The notes beneath the pieces were generated by a model that ran no database searches, was not told the origin of the DNA, and saw only the letters and a program-made list of their open reading frames with translations. Shown here piece after piece: positions 5,714-7,473 of a DNA stretch of 7,473 nucleotides. Every line of letters starts with the position of its first letter. The stretch's first letter is position 1. A program made the position numbers and the translations under genes. Origin of the DNA: Candidatus Eiseniibacteriota bacterium. Lineage in GTDB: Bacteria > Joyebacterota > Joyebacteria > Joyebacterales > Joyebacteraceae. Where the stretch lies: the NCBI GenBank assembly GCA_030639555.1, contig DAOWCM010000102.1, positions 1 through 7,473 of the forward strand, read 5' to 3'.

Positions 5714-6442
5714 CTACTTCTCAGGAGCGCTCTCTACCGGCACGCTCTCTACGGTCAGCTTGACGATCTTGTCCGGCTTCAAAACTGTGCCGCTCTTGTC
5801 CTCACCCTTCTGGATCGAATCGATCACGTCCATGCCCTCGATGACCTTGCCGAATGCGGCGTACTTGCCGTCGAGGTGCGACGCGCTCGCGAGCATGATG
5901 AAGAACTGGCTTCCGCCCGAGTCGGGGTCCGAGGCCCGCGCCATCGAGAGCACGCCTCTCACGTGCTCGAGCTCGGCGTCGAACTCCGCTGGGATCGTGT
6001 AGCCCGGACCGCCCGTGCCCTTCTTGTTCTCCACGTCACCAGTCTGTGCCATGAAGCCGTCTATTACGCGATGGAACTCGACTCCGTCGTAGCGGCCGGA
6101 GTTGGCCAGGCTGACGAAGTTTACGATCGTATTGGGAGCCTTATCTTCCCAGAGCTCTATCGTAACAACGCCCTTGCTCGTCTCCATCGTGGCGATCTTG
6201 CGTCCCTCAGGGAGGTACGGGACTTCCTTGGTCTGCGTGCCGTTCTTGATGTAGGTCAGTGTCGCGGTCACCGGCTTCGCCTCCTCAGTCGCGGCCTTGG
6301 CCTCTACCTTCTTCGCCTCGACCGGCGCCTTGGCGTCCGTTGCCGGCGCCGCCGTCCCCTCTCCTCCCGCCAGCGCAACCGAGGCCACCGTGGCCAGAGA
6401 GACTGCAAGCAGGACCGTCAGAAACGCTCTGTTGTGACGCAT
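5714..6442 (-). CDS. Secreted cyclophilin-type peptidyl-prolyl cis-trans isomerase
   Basis: It catalyses proline cis-trans isomerisation during protein folding, here in the periplasm. The start is ATG at 6442 (242 aa): AAGGAGG lies 5 nt upstream and the protein then opens with a normal signal peptide (MRHNR, hydrophobic core, ALA cleavage after residue 25). The frame continues upstream to 6499 but would bury the signal peptide and read through the ribosome site. Residues 26-80 are a low-complexity Ala/Lys/Glu/Pro linker and a short strand region. The cyclophilin domain spans about 83-234. FHRVIDGFMAQTGD has catalytic Arg125, Phe130 and Gln133, GGSQFFI has Gln179 and Phe181, and SHLDGKYAAFGKV follows. 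The cyclosporin-contact Trp of human CypA is replaced by Leu190, as is common in bacteria. This is the first gene of a three-gene operon with two exported TPR proteins, behind the promoter at 6498-6527. Confidence 0.95.
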   Translation of the reverse strand: MRHNRAFLTVLLAVSLATVASVALAGGEGTAAPATDAKAPVEAKKVEAKAATEEAKPVTATLTYIKNGTQTKEVPYLPEGRKIATMETSKGVVTIELWEDKAPNTIVNFVSLANSGRYDGVEFHRVIDGFMAQTGDVENKKGTGGPGYTIPAEFDAELEHVRGVLSMARASDPDSGGSQFFIMLASASHLDGKYAAFGKVIEGMDVIDSIQKGEDKSGTVLKPDKIVKLTVESVPVESAPEK

Positions 6443-6445
6443 CTG

Positions 6446-6454
6446 CTCCTCCTT
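6446..6454 (-). promoter_or_regulatory. Ribosome binding site deciding the cyclophilin start
   Basis: AAGGAGGAG on the minus strand, with its core 5 nt before ATG at 6442, is the strongest site in this leader. It lies inside the longer in-frame extension, so it selects the shorter protein with an N-terminal signal peptide. Confidence 0.85.
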
Positions 6455-6497
6455 CGGACTTCGTACGGGAATAACAATACTGCACGTCTCCAGACTC

Positions 6498-6527
6498 AAT
6501 CTAACCGAGTGGGATTCCAGGTGTCAA
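6498..6527 (-). promoter_or_regulatory. Sigma-70-type promoter of the cyclophilin-TPR operon
   Basis: Minus strand: TTGACA (6527-6522, perfect), an 18-nt spacer, then TAGATT (6503-6498, 4 of 6). Transcription would start near 6491, with a leader of about 50 nt to the ATG. It is one half of a divergent pair with the plus-strand candidate at 6569-6597. Confidence 0.7.
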
Positions 6528-6568
6528 GCGGGTTTTCCCGGGCCCCGGCACGCATTCTGCTAGTGTGT

Positions 6569-6597
6569 TTGACCATGTGCCCCCGGTGGACTAGACT
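6569..6597 (+). promoter_or_regulatory. Promoter candidate for glnA
   Basis: Plus strand: TTGACC (5 of 6), a 17-nt spacer, then TAGACT (4 of 6). The start would be near 6604, leaving a leader of about 160 nt before the glnA ATG. I see no sigma-54 GG-N10-GC element of good quality. The 323-nt gene-free region 6443-6765 holds this promoter, the divergent one, and the leader hairpins listed separately. Confidence 0.6.
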
Positions 6598-6610
6598 TGA
6601 TATCTGAGAT

Positions 6611-6639
6611 TGAGGGGCGCGCCGCCTGACGCCCCCTCA
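6611..6639 (+). other. Leader hairpin 1 upstream of glnA
   Basis: TGAGGGGCG (6611-6619) pairs with CGCCCCCTCA (6630-6639), nine pairs with one bulged C, over a 10-nt loop. It begins a few nucleotides after the predicted transcription start. No U-run follows, so it is more likely a leader or mRNA-stability hairpin than a terminator. Confidence 0.4.
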
Positions 6640-6652
6640 CCCGGAATCGAGG

Positions 6653-6705
6653 GCGACGCCGCAAGGGCTGCGCCCTCTCTCCAGCTCCGGGACCAGCGGC
6701 GTCGC
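6653..6705 (+). other. Leader structure 2 upstream of glnA: 10-bp closing stem with an internal hairpin
   Basis: GCGACGCCGC (6653-6662) and GCGGCGTCGC (6696-6705) are perfect complements. The enclosed 33 nt contain a 5-bp hairpin AGGGC/GCCCT (6664-6676). An alternative 6-bp pairing AGGGCG (6650-6655) with CGCCCT (6671-6676) would exclude both of these stems, so two folds are possible. It lies 60 nt before the glnA ATG. It matches no riboswitch I can name. Whether it regulates glnA is inference. Confidence 0.4.
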
Positions 6706-6765
6706 GTCCGCCCGCATCGGCCGGCCGTCATCCGTCCCGCTGCGAACATAAGGCGAGGACCAACC

Positions 6766-7473
6766 ATGGTGGGGCTACAGGAGCTTGCGCGCCGACTGCG
6801 CGCGGCGAAGAACACCGAGGAGTTCATTGAACTGATACGCTCCGGAGACGTCGACTTCATCGATCTCCGGTTCGTCGACCTGCCCGGCCGTTGGCACCAC
6901 GTCACCATTCCCACCACGCGTCTCTCCCCCGCTCTCTTCACGAGGGGCACGGGATTCGACGGCTCGAGCATCCCGGGATTCACCTCCATCGAGAGCGGCG
7001 ACATGGTGCTCCTTCCGGTCCGATCCACGGCAACCGGTGAGGAGTACGGTGACAACCAGATCGTCGCCATGATAGCGACCGCCGCGGATCCCGACTCCAA
7101 GGAGCCGTTTGCGCTCGACCCGAGGGTGATAGCGGGACGCGCTGAGGACGCGCTTCGACAGTCCGGGCACGCAGACGAGAGCCTCTGGAGTCCCGAACTG
7201 GAGTTCTACGTCTTCTCTGGCGTGTCGTTCAACGAGGCCCCGAACGGAGCGCACTACCGGGTGAGTTCAACCGAGGCCGGCTGGCCGGAGCCTGGTTCCG
7301 ATGAACCGGACCTCGGGTACCGCATCAGGCCCCGCTCCGGTTATCACGCGACTCCACCCTCCGACTCCCACTTCGAGATACGAAACGAGATCACCGCACG
7401 CATGGAAGAGACGGGCATCCCCGTCAGATACCACCACCACGAGAACGGCGCTCCCGGTCAGCTCGAGATCGAG
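6766..7473 (+). CDS. glnA: Glutamine synthetase type I, N-terminal half (right edge cuts it)
   Basis: It makes glutamine from glutamate, ammonia and ATP in the cytoplasm. The start is ATG at 6766, with GAGG 7 nt upstream, and 236 codons are present without a stop. GSI subunits are usually about 440-470 residues, so roughly half is here. Residues 17-85 form the beta-grasp domain with VDFIDLRFVDLPGRWHHVTIP and the GFDGSSIPGF signature (63-72, Asp65). The catalytic domain follows: SPELEFYVF carries metal ligands Glu144 and Glu146, the IRPRSGYHATPPSD loop comes next, and HHHE with Glu226 and GQLE with Glu234 keep the 8-residue spacing of the Glu212/Glu220 pair in Salmonella GS. The text between them, NGAPGQ, differs from the usual VATAGQ or VAPGQ. 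A GlnA-like gamma-glutamyl ligase is possible, but the beta-grasp domain fits true GS well. Adenylylation cannot be judged because the C-terminal half is missing. Confidence 0.95.
   Translation, partial: MVGLQELARRLRAAKNTEEFIELIRSGDVDFIDLRFVDLPGRWHHVTIPTTRLSPALFTRGTGFDGSSIPGFTSIESGDMVLLPVRSTATGEEYGDNQIVAMIATAADPDSKEPFALDPRVIAGRAEDALRQSGHADESLWSPELEFYVFSGVSFNEAPNGAHYRVSSTEAGWPEPGSDEPDLGYRIRPRSGYHATPPSDSHFEIRNEITARMEETGIPVRYHHHENGAPGQLEIE

Noticed and set aside
4827..6002. 391-residue plus-strand open frame across the TPR genes and cyclophilin
   Set aside because: It runs antisense through three real genes and both of their intergenic gaps and shows no domain. It is a GC-driven shadow.
6443..6499. 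Longer cyclophilin start at 6499
   Set aside because: It would place 19 residues before the signal peptide and read through the AAGGAGG site, and the predicted transcription start lies near 6491.

Overview
The window is GC-rich bacterial chromosome that looks like core genome. There is no transposase, phage, CRISPR or integration signature. Two lipoproteins with lipoboxes, a periplasmic cyclophilin and exported TPR proteins point to a diderm bacterium. The flavour (TPR-rich envelope proteins, an acidic lysine-poor lipoprotein, a GSI-type glutamine synthetase) recalls uncultivated FCB-like candidate phyla. That placement is an impression from the proteins only and has not been tested by any search.

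Layout from left to right. Positions 1-899 (minus) hold an acidic lipoprotein of unknown function that runs off the left edge. Positions 900-1104 are a non-coding stretch with three GC-rich hairpins, a G-quadruplex-type motif and a weak promoter candidate. Positions 1105-1398 (minus) are a three-tRNA operon, transcribed Ser(UGA), Ser(GCU), Arg(ACG), with a near-consensus sigma-70 promoter at 1413-1441 and a 12-bp hairpin 3 nt past the last CCA. Positions 1507-3654 (minus) are a tight pair: a NifS-type cysteine desulfurase followed 6 nt later by an exported, membrane-anchored gluzincin metallopeptidase. Positions 3655-3788 are a spacer with a perfect 10-bp hairpin. Positions 3789-6442 (minus) form a three-gene envelope operon: secreted cyclophilin PPIase, small secreted TPR protein, larger TPR lipoprotein, with gaps of 38 and 42 nt. 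Positions 6443-6765 are a divergent intergenic region with one promoter candidate in each direction and a potentially structured leader. From 6766 (plus) a type I glutamine synthetase (glnA) starts and runs off the right edge.

Five of the seven proteins are predicted to be exported. The cyclophilin/TPR/TPR-lipoprotein operon reads as a folding or assembly module of the cell envelope. The NifS/peptidase pair joins a cytoplasmic sulfur donor to an exported protease with no obvious functional link. glnA begins a separate nitrogen-assimilation unit. I do not see a clearly new system. The points most worth a second look are the unknown lipoprotein, the cyclophilin-TPR operon, the glnA leader, the NifS-peptidase coupling and the unusual D-arm of tRNA-Ser(UGA).
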